Under the pieces are notes generated by a model. It was not told where the DNA came from and ran no database searches. It saw only the letters and a list, made by a program, of their open reading frames with translations. From Blasia pusilla (lineage: Eukaryota; Marchantiophyta; Marchantiopsida; Blasiales), in NCBI GenBank assembly GCA_050084515.1, contig CM114275.1, positions 13,826,001 to 13,890,000 of the forward strand: a stretch of 64,000 nt of DNA, given 5' to 3'. Shown here piece by piece: positions 11,277 to 23,672 of the stretch (position 1 is the stretch's first letter; each line of letters starts with the position of its first letter). The position numbers and the translations under genes were made by a program.

Positions 11277-11666
11277 AACAATAAATTCTTTGTAGTCATG
11301 GACTATTCTCAGAGAGATTTGGCATGGGAACTGTTGACTCCATGGATACTAAGACTTCAAATATCCAAGAACGGGTGCGAAGATCCTTGGCAAGTGTTGC
11401 TCTCGCATTATTTGGGCCCCATGGGCTCCGAATTGGTTATTTCTTCAGTGTCACTGCAACTGGGATGCATTCCAAAGATGACCTTTTACATTTTCAGAAA
11501 AGGAATGATCACTGCTTATGATGCGGACCGTCGTCAGCTCACTGCAAGTTCAAGGACGGGAATTGAACACCAGAGGGCCTCCCAGACCGCACAAAGTACC
11601 TCGTCATCACTTGGCAACTCGAGGGAACTTTCTAAGATGTGGCTGGTACTGCAAACCCTGAGGTGA
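11241..11666 (+). other. 141-codon open frame of unknown status
   Basis: An open frame begins inside the perfect inverted repeat and contains MDYSQRDLAWELLTPWILRL. A second overlapping plus frame (11324-11521) contains RRSLASVALALFGPHGLRIG, which reads at least as plausibly as protein. No family is recognised in either. This could be a decayed gene fragment or chance; the location just 3' of the PPR4-like gene gives no help. Confidence 0.15.
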
Positions 11667-11920
11667 TACCTATCCCGCAACAGACGTACCGGAGAAACCT
11701 TATTTATATCTAAAGTGCGTTGATGTGAATCGTGAGACCTTAGCTGGGGTATATGTCACACGAGACTACAAATGAAGATTTATCTCCAATAAGATTGAGA
11801 TCTTAGGGGCTTGACTATTCATTCATCCACAAACAGGTTGAAATGCTGGTGGTGGACTGGGATCTGAACCTTCTTCCTCCATCACATTACCAGCTAAATC
11901 TGGTTTTCCCCTCGTCCATA

Positions 11921-14900
11921 TCATGGTTTCCCTTCGCTAACCACTCCAATTTCTGTTTGGAACGTCCTTTGGACCGCTTCTGTCAAAGGACCAGGAACTC
12001 TTTCAGCAGTTCGCAGATAATTCTGCCAATACTTCACAGTGGCTGCATCTGGAAAATATCCAGCTTCGACCATTTCAGAGGTCAACCTCAAGATGCCAGC
12101 GAGGACGGTATCTCGAGCAACTGCTGCTCTGGAGAGAAGAGAAGTCATCAGGCAGTGATACACAGCTTCATCAGGCTTCACACCCGACGCTTTCATATCT
12201 TCAAAACACGCGAGTGCCTTCTCAGGATAAGCTGCAGACGACCATCCATGTATGATAGTGGTGTAAGTCTGTAGATTGGGTTCCAGCCCCATTCGTTTCA
12301 TCTCATCCACAGCTTCTGTCGCCCTCTGCAAATTAAAATACAATTGAATCAACTCACAGTTGACTACATCCAACGCTTAAGCTTGAGTCGTAGGAGGCTG
12401 GGTGAAGTACTTGACAATGATACTCCACCCAAAGCATGTTAAATGTTTAAGAAGTTTACCATCATGTCTCCAGCCTTACAGCAGGCATTCACAAAGGATG
12501 TGTAAGTATGGATGTCCGGTGTGAAACCATTCCGACGCATTTGTTGCATCAGATCAGCTGCTTCCCAAATATCACCTCTTTGCGCCCACCTTTGGAAATT
12601 TCGAAATCAGAGAAACACATCAGTCACCAACGACCCAGCTGACATTTCACGAGTACCTATCTACTTGGTCTACACACCAAGATCAGTGTTACAGAACGGG
12701 CAGAAGGTAGCACTGCAGCGATAACTTGCTCTGGAGTTTATGAGAATCAACTTTATTCTTCTTTTTGGCTTCATGAAAAATTCGCTTAAAGTCAAGCACA
12801 AAGAAGAATCACAAACACCATATTCAACTGGCGGAGAGACTTCGTTAAGACTGCCATCATACCCATCAAGTAATATATTGTAGATATACATGTTGCTCTC
12901 GACACCAGAAACCTTCATCTCTTGGATTACTGCGAAGGCAGTTTGCATGCGACCAACTTTGCAGCAAGCCTTCAGAAGGGAACTGAACACGACGACGTCC
13001 ACTTTAAAGCCTGCATTCTTGATCTTTTTGAAGAACTCAAAGGCTGTTCCTATTTCCCCCGACTTCGCATATCCTTCCATCAAAATTGTGTAACTCCTCT
13101 GGTTTGGAGCTACACCCGAAGCTATCATTTGATCCAAAATTGTGACGGCCTTGTCCATCTGCAAATCACAAGAAAGAATTTGAAAGACATTTGTAGAAAA
13201 TTAGCAAGGGACCAACTGCGTCATGTTTTTAGGCAACCAAACCAGCGATCGAATCCGATCTGGTACACAGCCAACTTGTTCTAACATAAGAACCAGACAG
13301 GACCACGTCTGCATATAACAAACTCCTCTGTCTAGCAGCAGTCATTAGGGCCATTCTACAGTTAGACCTGTATCACTCACTTGACTCCCTTGCACAAGGC
13401 CGTGTATAATGACGTTATACGTGGCAGCGGCTGGTTCACAGCCTGCCTTCCTCATAGTCTGCACAGTTTCCAGTGCCATTTTCATATCTCCGTGCTTTGC
13501 AAACCCATCGATAAGAATGGTGTATGTGTGAGTTGTTGGGTTCAAGCGCTCATCCTGCATATTCTGGAGGATCTGCCTCGCTTGCTTCATGTCGTTGTTC
13601 TTACAAAAGGCGCTTACAAGGGTGTTATAAACCACAGTATCTGGTTTGATTCCCTCTTTGACCATATTTTTGAATATGGCAAATGCACCAGCACAATCTC
13701 CAACTCGAACATATCCACTCATCAGCATTGTGTAGGTTTTCTGGTTGTGTACTAAGCCATCACTCTCCATCTGCTCGCTTATCTCAACTGCTTCCTCCAT
13801 TTTCCCTAGCTGTACATCAAGAGAATGTAAGTATCCACATCAATAAATGCATTTCAAACGAACTCCTCTGTAAATTCCTCCCACACCACCATTTTATACT
13901 TGCAACTCCTCTCCTTTCATACATGCTCTTCCTTTCAGATGAAATCTGACATTGAGATCTTTGGACTCAATCTATGAAATAAACTCATGAAGCACAGTCT
14001 GATAAGGTGCATAAGACTTAATCAATGCGTCTCTGACTACTGATGCACATCTGATGCTACGACCGAGTTAGGTTTCCTCAATGGTACTCCACGATTCCAA
14101 AGTTCAAATGAGATAGCACTAATAAAAAGCCGATTTCAAAGAATTTTTATAAAAACATCAACTCGCAAATGGGCAAGGCTATAGAGGCCCAAGTCCAATG
14201 CTTCTGACTGTAGAGGTACCACATCTCTGACCTCCCTGAACCAAACTCCCCCTACCTTTGTGTAGAGATTGATGAGACATCCATAGCTAGCAATTGTTGG
14301 TTGAATCCCTGCTTCCTGAGACAGAAAAGAAAACACGTGCTTCTTGGCTGAATTTGCATGTGTCAAACCAAACAACTCCACATATTGTTCATGTGCGTAC
14401 TACAAACAAACTCATTACATATCCCTGCAATTACTGTCTACAATGTGATGAGAAATGGGATGGTTGAAAAAAAAAAAAAGTTGTTCAAATTTTCTGCCTT
14501 GCATTCGGGACTATTGCGATAAATTATAGTGAAGCTCTCACCTTGAGTTGTCTAAAGACACACATGCACCTTTCTTCATCATGCATGCGGCCATAGCCAT
14601 CCATCAAATTGTTGAAAACTCTCAAAGGCGGATCGATACCCTGCTCTATCATCTCCAACCGCAAAGCATTTGCTCTCTCCATTTCACCTACTTTGCTGTG
14701 TTTCACAAGGCACCGCTTTCAGAGCTTCAAATCCAAAGACGAAATAAGCACTAGCACTAGACAACATGATTGTACATAATCATCCCCTTTCGTGTGTATA
14801 TCCCAGATGCTTGGTGTGGATTATCTTCATGGGTAGTACTTATCAATTTGGATGTGATAGCAATACCATTGACGTTGTTTGAGGGATAGTCTCAAAAAGA

Positions 14901-17560
14901 ACAACAATTCAATCGCTTCAATGGACCAATGCAGACAAAGACATGTATAAATCACCAATAGGCTGGTTCTGAAATAATTAATTAAATTGTAAACCAACTT
15001 TCATATTCAAATCCAGCACCAAGCATACACGGACAAGACTGGATGAGAGACTAGGTGACTTGTTTCTTCATTTAAGAAAGTATTTAACCATCACATCACA
15101 GTAAACTTTTGAAAAAGTGAATTGAAGTATGTGTTGTTTGAGATAGGCAATACTAAATCACACAACTTTTCATGGTTGCATTATAGAGGTCAGAGACACC
15201 AAGAATGTGCCCAGCACATGGAATATGTACCAGTACGCATCAATGATGTTGTTGTAGATGACAACATTAGCAGACAGTCCATCCATCTGTGCCTTCTGAA
15301 ACCAGTACTCTGCAGCTCTTCCATAGTAGCGTTGCCCAAGCAAAAAAGTAGTATTAGATGCCAGGATTGGTACATACCCTTATTCCCCCCTTCGCCATTT
15401 AATTGGCTTGGTGGAATTCGAAAAAGACATAATTTCACGATCCATGCTACAGAAGTGACCGCTAGTGCATCAATGATTCAAAGAAGAACTCAATGCCTAA
15501 ACCTCTTAGAATACGAACTTTCTGTGGTATTTCAAACATGTCCGCTGTGCATGTAATCTTGCAGGTGAAGGAGCACACCCCATGCTCTCACTTCCAGCTG
15601 GGAATTAGTTTTCTACAACGGAGTAAGGTAATACATGCATATTCAGGTATACCCTAGAAGAAGGGGTTTAAAAACTACAAAAAGTTGGTAGTCATTCTCT
15701 GGTTGTCATATTGGACAACATTACTTTGGATTGTAAGATCTAGCATAGCCAGAGATGATGACACTGTAAGTTGCCTCGTTCATTGTGATGCCTTCAGCAG
15801 ACATATCATCAATGCATGCCAATGCTCCTCGCATGTCACCAGCCATCACATAAGCATGGACCAGGCTGCACACATTTACCAAGGCCACTTGAGGAACCAA
15901 GAAGAGGAATTCCAGCAAGCTGAAAATAGCACGACTTGATATCCCAAGCCTTACGAATCATGAAGTTTCTGCATCAATTCTAAAATCTGAATAAATCCGA
16001 CCTAATGAATATTTCAACCAAAAACATTAGTAAGAGCAGGTAGGATCCAACAACATTGAGTGTCATCCTGTACTATAAAATCCAATATAAGAGAAAAAAA
16101 TGATTAGAAATCTTCTGTGCAAGTCATTCTCCCATTTTAACAGATCCATTTCCTGCTTTACCTGGTGTACACGTGCACATTGGGAGGAATTCGTGCCGCA
16201 CACATCTTTTCGAAGGTAGCTCGGGCATTGTGCTTGTCACCAAGTTTTGCGAAGTAGCTCACCAGCAGAGAGTAATCTCCTCGTTTAGGCTAAAATAAGG
16301 ACCAAAAGTGCATCTCATCATTAGTGTGCGGTCCTTCATATCATTCCCGTCTCTAAGTTAAGCCGCCTCCTGACGGACAACTCTACCTTACAATCAAAGC
16401 CTTAAACTCTCACTCTGCCTTCCTTAAAAGCCAATTTCCATCGTCAGTGTATGGCTTTTCGCTCGTGATGCACCAAAGCAGCACAATTATTTGATGGACA
16501 GTGAAATCTAGGGATTTCTTTATTTCTCTGAACAGAAGACCGACTTCGCTCATCTTGACTATAATGTCGCAACATATTTTACAAAAGAGAAAGTTGAACA
16601 CTTAAAAATGGTGCAGTCGTTCTGCCGGGACGACGAAATTACCCACCGTACACTTTGACGATGCTGTAAAATTATGGACTAAGTGAACCCAAAAAATACT
16701 GAACATGTGCAGGCATCAAAGTTAGATTTCACCTTCGCGATCTGGTCGAAAACTGACTGGACTTCACTGATGCTTCCCCTCTCTAACAGAATTGCTCGAA
16801 ATTTCTGTGACAGTTCCATCCGCTCTTGATGCCACTTCGAGCGCATACCGTCATTCGCACTTCCCTGAACCCACGCGTCTCTCATTTCCTTCCTGGCCTT
16901 CTCCCATCGCCCATCATCCAACTTCACTCTCAAACAACGCCCGTGAAACTGGGCTCCGTTCATCTCACTTGCTTTCAAGGCAGATGCATGTGGATCTTCA
17001 CCTCCATAAAATATAAAGCAGAATCCCGCATTCCTTTCAGCATTGTTATAATCCCTGATGAGAATGACATCCCTGATAGCGCCGAACCGTTTGAAAACAT
17101 CTATGATCACATCTTTTTGGACGCGCGGAGGGAGGTTACCTACAAAAATCTTCCCAGGATCACCCTCCTGACGACTACTGGCAGCCCTCTTTTGCGATGA
17201 AACAGGAGATAGGGTCTCAAATTCCTCGTTATTATCTAGAACGGGAACCTCTCTCAATAACCCGGCCTTATCCACTGCCCACAAGCGCCTTGGAGCTGCT
17301 GTCTTCCAAAGCTCAGAGCCCGTAGTAAAACCACGCAATTTGAATCCAATCTGAAGCTCACAACAAGCAAGGCTTGACGACACTCCAAGCGACGAACACA
17401 GGGAACCTGCGGGGCCTCTCGATGCATGGCATTGTTGCAACCCCAATCCATACATCTTCGCTTTTCCACAAGTGCTACTCTCCCGCAACACTGCCCCAAG
17501 TGTAGGAGGCACTTCTGCCGATTCCGGATTTCCGTGGCGATATCCGCAAGTGATTCTCAA
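11921..17560 (-). CDS. PPR4: PPR4-like RRM-pentatricopeptide repeat protein, chloroplast rps12 trans-splicing factor
   Basis: Ten exons join in phase to 885 codons plus stop: 16733-17560, 16162-16289, 15725-15865, 15231-15317, 14542-14695, 14256-14315, 13381-13809, 12863-13158, 12460-12589, 11921-12325. All introns are GT-AG. Residues 136-217 form an RNA recognition motif (RNP2 KIFVGNL, RNP1 NAGFCFIFY). The rest is a run of P-type PPR repeats, with diagnostic stretches such as YGCLINLYTK and AVYHCLMTSLLSRA. This RRM+PPR architecture and C terminus match PPR4, which in maize and Arabidopsis binds the rps12 first intron and promotes its trans-splicing in chloroplasts. Length is close to the Arabidopsis protein. 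The first 60 or so residues are transit-peptide-like; Met36 (17455) is an alternative start. Confidence 0.9.
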
Positions 17561-17960
17561 GCTTACAACATTTGGAATTTGCGACTGTGTACTGCTTCAC
17601 ACAAGACTGTCAACGCTTCCGATTAGCTACCAGTTCGAAACTGCTTTCGCATACTTGAAGAGATCCGTTCGACACACGGAACCGAAGAATCCTCATCCTA
17701 AACCCTTCCATCCATTCGGGGCTTCTCCTTCCACGCTAAACCCTCTCGTCTTCCCGTCGCTTCCGGCACCCCTCCGGCTTCCGTCTCTAACTGTCCACCA
17801 GTCCTGGGAAATGGACTTCTTCTATGCTCTTATAATTTCCGAATTGCGTGTGTTTCACCATCTGAATTCAATCCCGCGAACCTCTCTTGAGTGACGTGTG
17901 AGTGACCGACTTCGGCCGACGTTGCGCAGCTGGACTCCATCCGGATGACGGGTGAACGCC
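17561..17960. promoter_or_regulatory. Region between PPR4-like gene and divergent short frame
   Basis: About 400 bp separate the PPR4-like start from a divergent ATG at 17961. It would hold the 5' untranslated region and promoter of the PPR4-like gene. No clear TATA box was picked out. Confidence 0.3.
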
Positions 17961-18122
17961 ATGGCAATTGCGTTCCCTTCGCTAATGAGCGTTTCGGGAT
18001 ACCGTCAGATCTCCATCCCCGGGGACGAAGAAGGGTCCAAATCGCAAGACAAAGGTGTCAAAGATCCCCCGGTGGTCATTGACACCCGCAATGGCTCCAG
18101 CGGAGTGTTTTCCGCCTCATAA
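17961..18122 (+). CDS. Short open frame, possibly truncated first exon of a divergent gene
   Basis: A 53-residue frame starts MAIAFPSLMSVSGYRQISIP and continues with a charged stretch and PPVVIDTRNGSSGVFSAS before TAA. The codon use and low-complexity-free sequence look protein-like. It starts 400 bp upstream of the PPR4-like gene in the opposite direction. Downstream the sequence turns abruptly into an AT-rich tandem array, so this may be the first exon of a gene cut by repeat insertion, or a complete micro-gene. I do not recognise the family. Confidence 0.3.
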   Translation: MAIAFPSLMSVSGYRQISIPGDEEGSKSQDKGVKDPPVVIDTRNGSSGVFSAS

Positions 18123-18229
18123 ACTCGTAGCTCCCGGGAATTTCGGAATTCCCCGCTTTTCTTGCATGCTTCACATAAATACGAAGTGTATAGAAGTGTT
18201 TGAAGAATGAGTGTATAGACCACACGAAA

Positions 18230-20125
18230 GAAAAAAATTAATGATTTTTATAATAATTCAATTTTTTTTTAATTGTTCAATTTTTTTTAGCATGTGAAAT
18301 ATTTTTTTACTATCCAATTTTCATGTGTCAAGTAATGAGGTGTTTGAAAATAAAAAAGACACTCTCCCATAATAATATAGATGAAGTGTCAGTACGATGC
18401 GTGAAAGAAAACGATTAATGATGTTCTACTTAAATTCAAACTTTTTTCCTACTACCCGTAGTATGTCAAATATTTTCTTGCTGCCCGGTTGTCACGTGTC
18501 AAGCAGATAGGTGTTTGCAAATCAAGAAGGCACTATCCCAAAATAATATTGATGAGGTGCCTGTGTGATGCAAGGGAAATAAAAAAGTGTGTGAAGAGCT
18601 AGTGTGTGGCCCGTGATGTCGCGACCCACGTGACCAAACGAGTGCCAAGCGGAACATCGAACATTAGCGGGCTCACGCTAAGATGGTTTGCGCGTTGGAG
18701 TAGTCTTGAAGAAGAGACAAGAGACGAGACGCAAGCGAGGCTTCGCGTTTCAGATGTTGTGGTCGCGACCGAGAAACCTGGACCAAACGCGGAATAAGAC
18801 TTGAAAGGAGTCAAGTCTAGAAAGTGGGTTGCCAAAAGGAAGAATCCGGATTTGGAACACCACTAGCATTTAAGAGTTTCCGACTGTATTTATAACCATA
18901 ACTTTTAGCGCCAAGATGCGTTTGGAAGGCTTATGGAAAGCCGATTCAAACGCACTAAAGATATCTGCAAACGCATAAGCACCGGCTGAGGAAAAACCAA
19001 GAAACGACTGTAAGTGGAGTCGGGTTGAGAGCCACAATGAAGGGCCCGACCCTCCAAAGGGGGTTATTGGAGAACCCCAGAAGGTCTCCGAGAGTGCTTG
19101 GAACTCGAACCCCACTTTGGGCGCCACGGGGCGGCTCAAGGGCATGGAACAGATCGAGAGTTTGGGGTTGGGTTGGAAAACCTGAACCAAGTCTATGGAG
19201 GAGATTTTAGACATCCCTCTTGGATTTCACCCCGCGACTCAATTACTTGGGTCTCGGTTTGGAACTCGCACGAGGTCCGTTGAACAGTTGGGATCGCTAG
19301 GCGCGCAAGTGCCGTTTTAGGTTCCTGGACTAATCAGGAAGTCTGTTCCAAGTCTTGAAGGACTTGCCATGTTTTGGAAACTAAGAATTAAGGAAGGTTG
19401 AGCTTGATGAGACGCCGAGTTGAGAACTCGGTGGGTTGGAACGCTGGTTGGCCCGGACCCGACTAACGAGAGTGCGTGTTTGGGTACAGATCGGCGATGA
19501 GATCGTGTCCTACTGAACGTACGCTTTCGCAACACTAAAGATTGACGTTCAAGGAGAGTAGGGGCGCGACACGTGCAGGGAAGAGATTAATGATGCTCTA
19601 CATTAATTCAAATTTCTTTCTTACTGCCCGTAGCATGTAAAATATTTTCTTACTGCCCAGTTGCCACATGTCAATCAGAGAGGTGTTTGCAAATCAAGAA
19701 GGCACTCTCCCATAATAATATAGATGAGGTGCCCGTGCGATGCAAGAGAAATAAAAAAATGTTTGAAGAGCTAGTGTATAGCCCGTGAAGGAAAGAGATT
19801 AATGATGCTACACATAAATTCAAATTTTTTTCTTACTCCCCGTAGTATGTGAAATATTTTCTTGCTGCCCAATTGCCACGTGTCAAGCAGAGAGGTGTTT
19901 GCAAATCAAGAAGGCACCCTCCCATAATAATATAGATGAGGTGCACGGGCGACGCAAGAGAAATAAAAAAGTGTTTGAAGAGCTAGTGTGTAGCCCATGA
20001 AGGGAAGAGATTAATGATGTTGCACATAAATTCATTTTTTTTTCTTGCTGCCCAATTGCCACGTGTCAAACAGAGATGTGTTTGCAAATCAAGAAGGCAC
20101 TCTCCCATAATAATATAGATGCACT
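18230..20125. repeat. Tandem array of ~180-215 bp units, split by a solo LTR
   Basis: About five units carry the same series of words: AAGGCACTCTCCCATAATAA, then GATGAGGTGC, then GAGAAATAAAAAAGTG, then GAAGAGCTAGTGT and AGAGATTAATGATG. The word CAAATCAAGAAGGCAC recurs at about 18516, 19689, 19902 and 20084, with a degenerate copy near 18345. The leftmost unit is the most diverged. The array is interrupted at 18617-19571. No coding frame is present. Confidence 0.7.
18617..19571 (-). mobile_element. Solo LTR, copy 1 (955 bp)
   Basis: The block starts TGTCGCGACC and ends GGGGCGCGACA on the plus strand, giving TG...CA termini with a short inverted repeat. It is flanked by CGTGA and CGTGC, a 5-bp target duplication with one mismatch, and interrupts a tandem-repeat unit whose uninterrupted form is visible nearby. 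A second, 1000-bp copy lies at 55451-56450. A TATAAATAC motif on the minus strand near 18890 suggests that the promoter points left. No internal region is attached, so it is a solo LTR. Confidence 0.75.
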
Positions 20126-21544
20126 TCCGTACTCTTCAATGCGTCTCCTTGCAAACCTCCCCCCCTCTTCTTCCATAATCAAATAGGGGCTAATCTTGGG
20201 CCTGACACCCTCATCGGGCGATTCTATCCGGGGTGATCTTTGACATCCCCTAATGAGTAACGAGAGCTTAGGGCGCAAGTCCCCTTGGAGGTTTTCTTCG
20301 GTCCTAGGTTGTCTACGATGAAAATCCGACGGTTAAGATTGCACGGACTAAAGAGTGGTTCTTCTGCGGGGTAAAAATCCGGGTGCACAATCGGCAAGGA
20401 CGGTCCTTGGTTGAGGGAGGTACTCCATTCGGTTCATTTTCGCCTTGCGGAAACAACTGCGGTAATGACACATGGCATTTTAGGGGAATGACACCAGAGT
20501 ACTCACTTTGTGTCTTTTTGGACGGTTTAGGGTTTTAGGACGTGCGGCGCAATATTTTCCCAATTTTTTTCACATTTTCAAATTCTATCCTGGCGACAAT
20601 TACAATTTGATCGAGCAGGGATATCTGTCGATCAGGAGCCTCTCATATTTGATGAGTTGTTAGGGAAGTATAGGTCGGCCTTAGGGTTTATGAACTTGCC
20701 CAACAACATATTTATTGATTGCACCCAAAATAATATCTCCATTGTGCACACTTCAACCCCTAACTTAGAGGTAAGCTCTTGCATGCATTCATTTACACAA
20801 GCGATAGATGCTTCATTGTTCCTCTACTGTTCCATTGATGTGCATAGTGAATGAAAATGTACATGTATCTTTAATGTCTCTACTGTTTCTTTGTAGGTTT
20901 GAGAGTGTAATGGATCTTAGAGCTCTATTGTATCTTTGAGAGATCTCAAGGCTTTCAAAGCTTTACTAATAATAGGTACTTGAGAAGTGTTTGAGTTGAT
21001 GTAGAGATCTTAGCTCTACTGTATCTTTAAGAGGTCTCAAAGCTCTCAAATCTTTACTAATAAGCAAGAAATTTTACTAAATTGCTTCCGTGCAAATTGC
21101 ATTTCAAGTACTTGAGAAGTGTATGGGTAAACTTTGCTTTGGATTCAACTCCAACTCCTCCACTCTCGTTGCTATTCAACAACACTTGTGTCTCCAAGAA
21201 GTGCCCCAAGATCAGCTTGAACTCGGGCGCCCTGTAACATTCTCACAAAAGGTGCAAACAGAACACGATGGAAACCAGAATCACAACAAAGAGATCCACA
21301 TAAGGGAAGGGGAAGAGTATATCCAAGGTCACATTGTCGAGAAAGCACTACGGTGTCAAGTTGACAGATCTCGAACCATTGGAGAGTTCCAAGTGGTCAC
21401 CCATTTCCCAAGAAGATTGTATGCGTTTGAGTGAGTGGAAGAAGTCCCACTTCCGCAATAGTACTCCTTGGGGAGAGAGGCTCACACCCGTGCACGCGCC
21501 AAGATTCAAAGATGCGATCAAAGATTCCCTCGCCGCTAGGGAAC
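20126..21544. other. No recognisable gene
   Basis: Contains a direct repeat of roughly 60-70 bp in the interval 20917-21060 (words CTTTGAGAGATCTCAA and CTTTAAGAGGTCTCAA followed by CTTTACTAATAA). Short open frames are present, but none could be assigned. Confidence 0.4.
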
Positions 21545-22302
21545 TGTCGTGCGCATACATATCGCTACACAACATACATCGCTGGTCACATCTACACCAC
21601 ACAACACCGATCTTCCCCACACACGGGTCAATCCACACATGTACAAAAATCAACTCATACATATACATGGAGATCACACAACAAAAATAAAGAGTAGTAA
21701 AAACGGCACACCCGGCCTAAAACTCCACTCCTCAATCTACATCGACATATTGAGCCTTGTCCACCCTCTGCTATCAAGGAATCCGGACGCTAGCACCCTA
21801 GTCCTATCTCACACACATACAAGGGAGGTGCTCCAACGGCCCAACATGAGAAAGATGGCTTAGGAAAGTTATCTTCCTCTCTTATATAGGGTTGGGAAGA
21901 GCCAAAAGGCTCTTCCCCTAAAAATAGCCCTCTCCTTGATAACCTGCGCGCACAGGTTACCAGGGGCGGGTGACGTGGTCAACAAGTCACCCGGCTGTGA
22001 AAGACCTCAACATGAAAGTTGTCAGAAACAACGTTCCTGACACAATGGACCTATCTTCAACCTCATCCGACACCATGGGACAAAGTTACACTCAAGATAG
22101 TCTGTTGGCTCTTACGCCCTATCCATGATAGATCTCGGCCTATCGGCTACTCAGATGTGATAGTTGTCGTGCCCATACATATCGCTACACAACATATATC
22201 GCTGGTCACATCTACACCACACAACACTGATCTTCCCCACACACGGGTCGATCCATACATGTACAGAAATCAACTCATACATATACATGGGGATCACACA
22301 AC
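21545..22302 (-). repeat. 3' split repeat B1-A2-B2 of element A
   Basis: B1 (22165-22302) and B2 (21545-21682) are about 138 bp each and nearly the same. Both begin on the minus strand with TTGTGTGATC and end with GCACGACA or GGCACGACA. Between them lies A2, which contains a CTATATAAGAG promoter motif near 21884 and ends with TACTCTTTATTTTT. That same A end is found at 30365-30425 without B attached. The purine tract (read AGGGGGGCGG on the minus strand) directly precedes B1. Confidence 0.75.
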
Positions 22303-22378
22303 CGCCCCCCTAGTTGACAGTTCAATCCCCCCAACTCCAGATAGAAAATATCACATCTCTCTAACATGACCTACTACC

Positions 22379-22690
22379 CTATACACATCTCAGACACATC
22401 CATTGTCCCGTGGGAACCACATCAAGAGGGGGGATCAGACATGACATATGCCACCCTTGAGAACAACCATCACATACGAACATGGTGGCTGCACCCCTCG
22501 TAGATCCGCACAACATACGCCTCAAGCCTGCAGGTACCACTACCAAGCTCGGATCCACCGTCCCATCTACGTTCAGAAGATGACATGGCGCACAATTGCG
22601 CACATGATCCTTCCAACCATACCATCCCGTCCCTCCAACATGAGGACTCCGGTCGGTAATACCTCGCGCACACGTAGGATCGTGCGCCAT
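22379..22690 (-). pseudogene. PHD finger at integrase C terminus (element A)
   Basis: The frame contains the linker NCAPCHLLNVDGTVDPS and then a PHD finger (22382-22525): MLCGSTRGAATMFVCDGCSQ, GWHMSC, and WMCLRC before the stop. The first Cys of the C4HC3 set is Arg here (LRRMLC against LRCMLC in other copies). A frameshift near 22620 separates it from the upstream integrase frame, but the linker sequence overlaps cleanly. PHD fingers read the histone H3 tail, so a targeting role is inferred, not shown. Confidence 0.75.
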
Positions 22691-23672
22691 GTAGTGACTT
22701 CTAGCGTCGTGGGTGCCGCCTGCTGTAAATACACGTAATCTCCAGGATGAAACCTCCTAATCCCTGGACGATAACCTCCTCCACGAATGGTCGCGTACCT
22801 CAATCTCTCTCTATGCTGAGCAATAGCTAAGTTCTCAAAGGCCATAGGCATAACTCTACGAAAAACCTCCGCCCTCTGAGAACATGCTTGTACCCACACA
22901 TTTGGATCATCAAGATCTAACACCTCCGCCATGTCACGTCGAATCGCTGCAGGTAAATCTGGCTCTCTCCCAAAGAGCAAAAAGTACGGTGAAAATGACG
23001 CCAAGGATGCATGGCGACTAAAGCGATAACCCATAGCCAACCATGGCAACTGTAGTTCCCACTCCCTCAACTGTCCCCGCTGCAAGCCATACTTGCGTAA
23101 TCCTCTCTTCACCATCTGTACCACTCTCTCCGCCAACCCATCCGCCTCAGGATGAACTGTGGACGTGGTGCGGTGATCTATCAGCGCCTTGAAGGATGCT
23201 CGCACTTTGTCACATACCATACATCTGGCCACAAACTACTGTACCCCAGTATGCATGTCGCGCCACCAATACTGAACCTGGAGTGGGAGCATTGAAGGAT
23301 GCTCGCACTTTGTCACATACCATACATCTGGCCACAACCTACTGTACCCCACTATGCATGTCGCGCCACCAATACTGAACCTGGAGTAAGCTTTACTCCG
23401 AAATGTCCCAACTCCTTGTGGGCATGTCGCACTACACGTGCTCGCTGGGAAGGATGAGGTACCACTCGTATCCTACCATCTCCCCATACCCGCAAAATGT
23501 GAGTCCCCTTCCACCTGAACCTCTTGGCTCTCTGTACGATCCGATCCCGCTCCCTAGCACTCACTGTACTCGCAAGGATGCCAGTGCGCAAGAACTCCAC
23601 AACCTCACTTGGCATGGATATCACGACCACGTGTCGCCTCCTCACTAACCTCCGGATCCAAAGACTCATCAT
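22573..23672 (-). pseudogene. Integrase with deleted catalytic core (element A)
   Basis: The H2C2 zinc domain is visible (RHAHKELGHFGVK, then ARCMVC in the leftward frame), as is the C-terminal GDYVYLQ barrel-like domain. Compared with element C, the sequence jumps from RASFKA directly to LIDHRTTS, deleting the part with the first two catalytic Asp positions. HPEADGLAERV, carrying the final Glu, remains. A 103-bp tandem duplication (23189-23291 and 23292-23388) affects the zinc-domain region. This integrase cannot be active. Confidence 0.75.

Noticed and set aside
21545-22302. Reading B-A-B as a miniature LTR element (TRIM) with ~135-bp LTRs
   Set aside because: The purine tract of the large element directly precedes B1, and the same B-A-B block ends five separate large elements. 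A also stands alone at the 5' ends of D and C, so the block belongs to the large element.
22379-22690. Interpreting the Cys-rich end of the polyprotein as the ADD domain of a DNMT3
   Set aside because: It lies after integrase, not beside the methyltransferase, and its spacing is that of a simple PHD finger.
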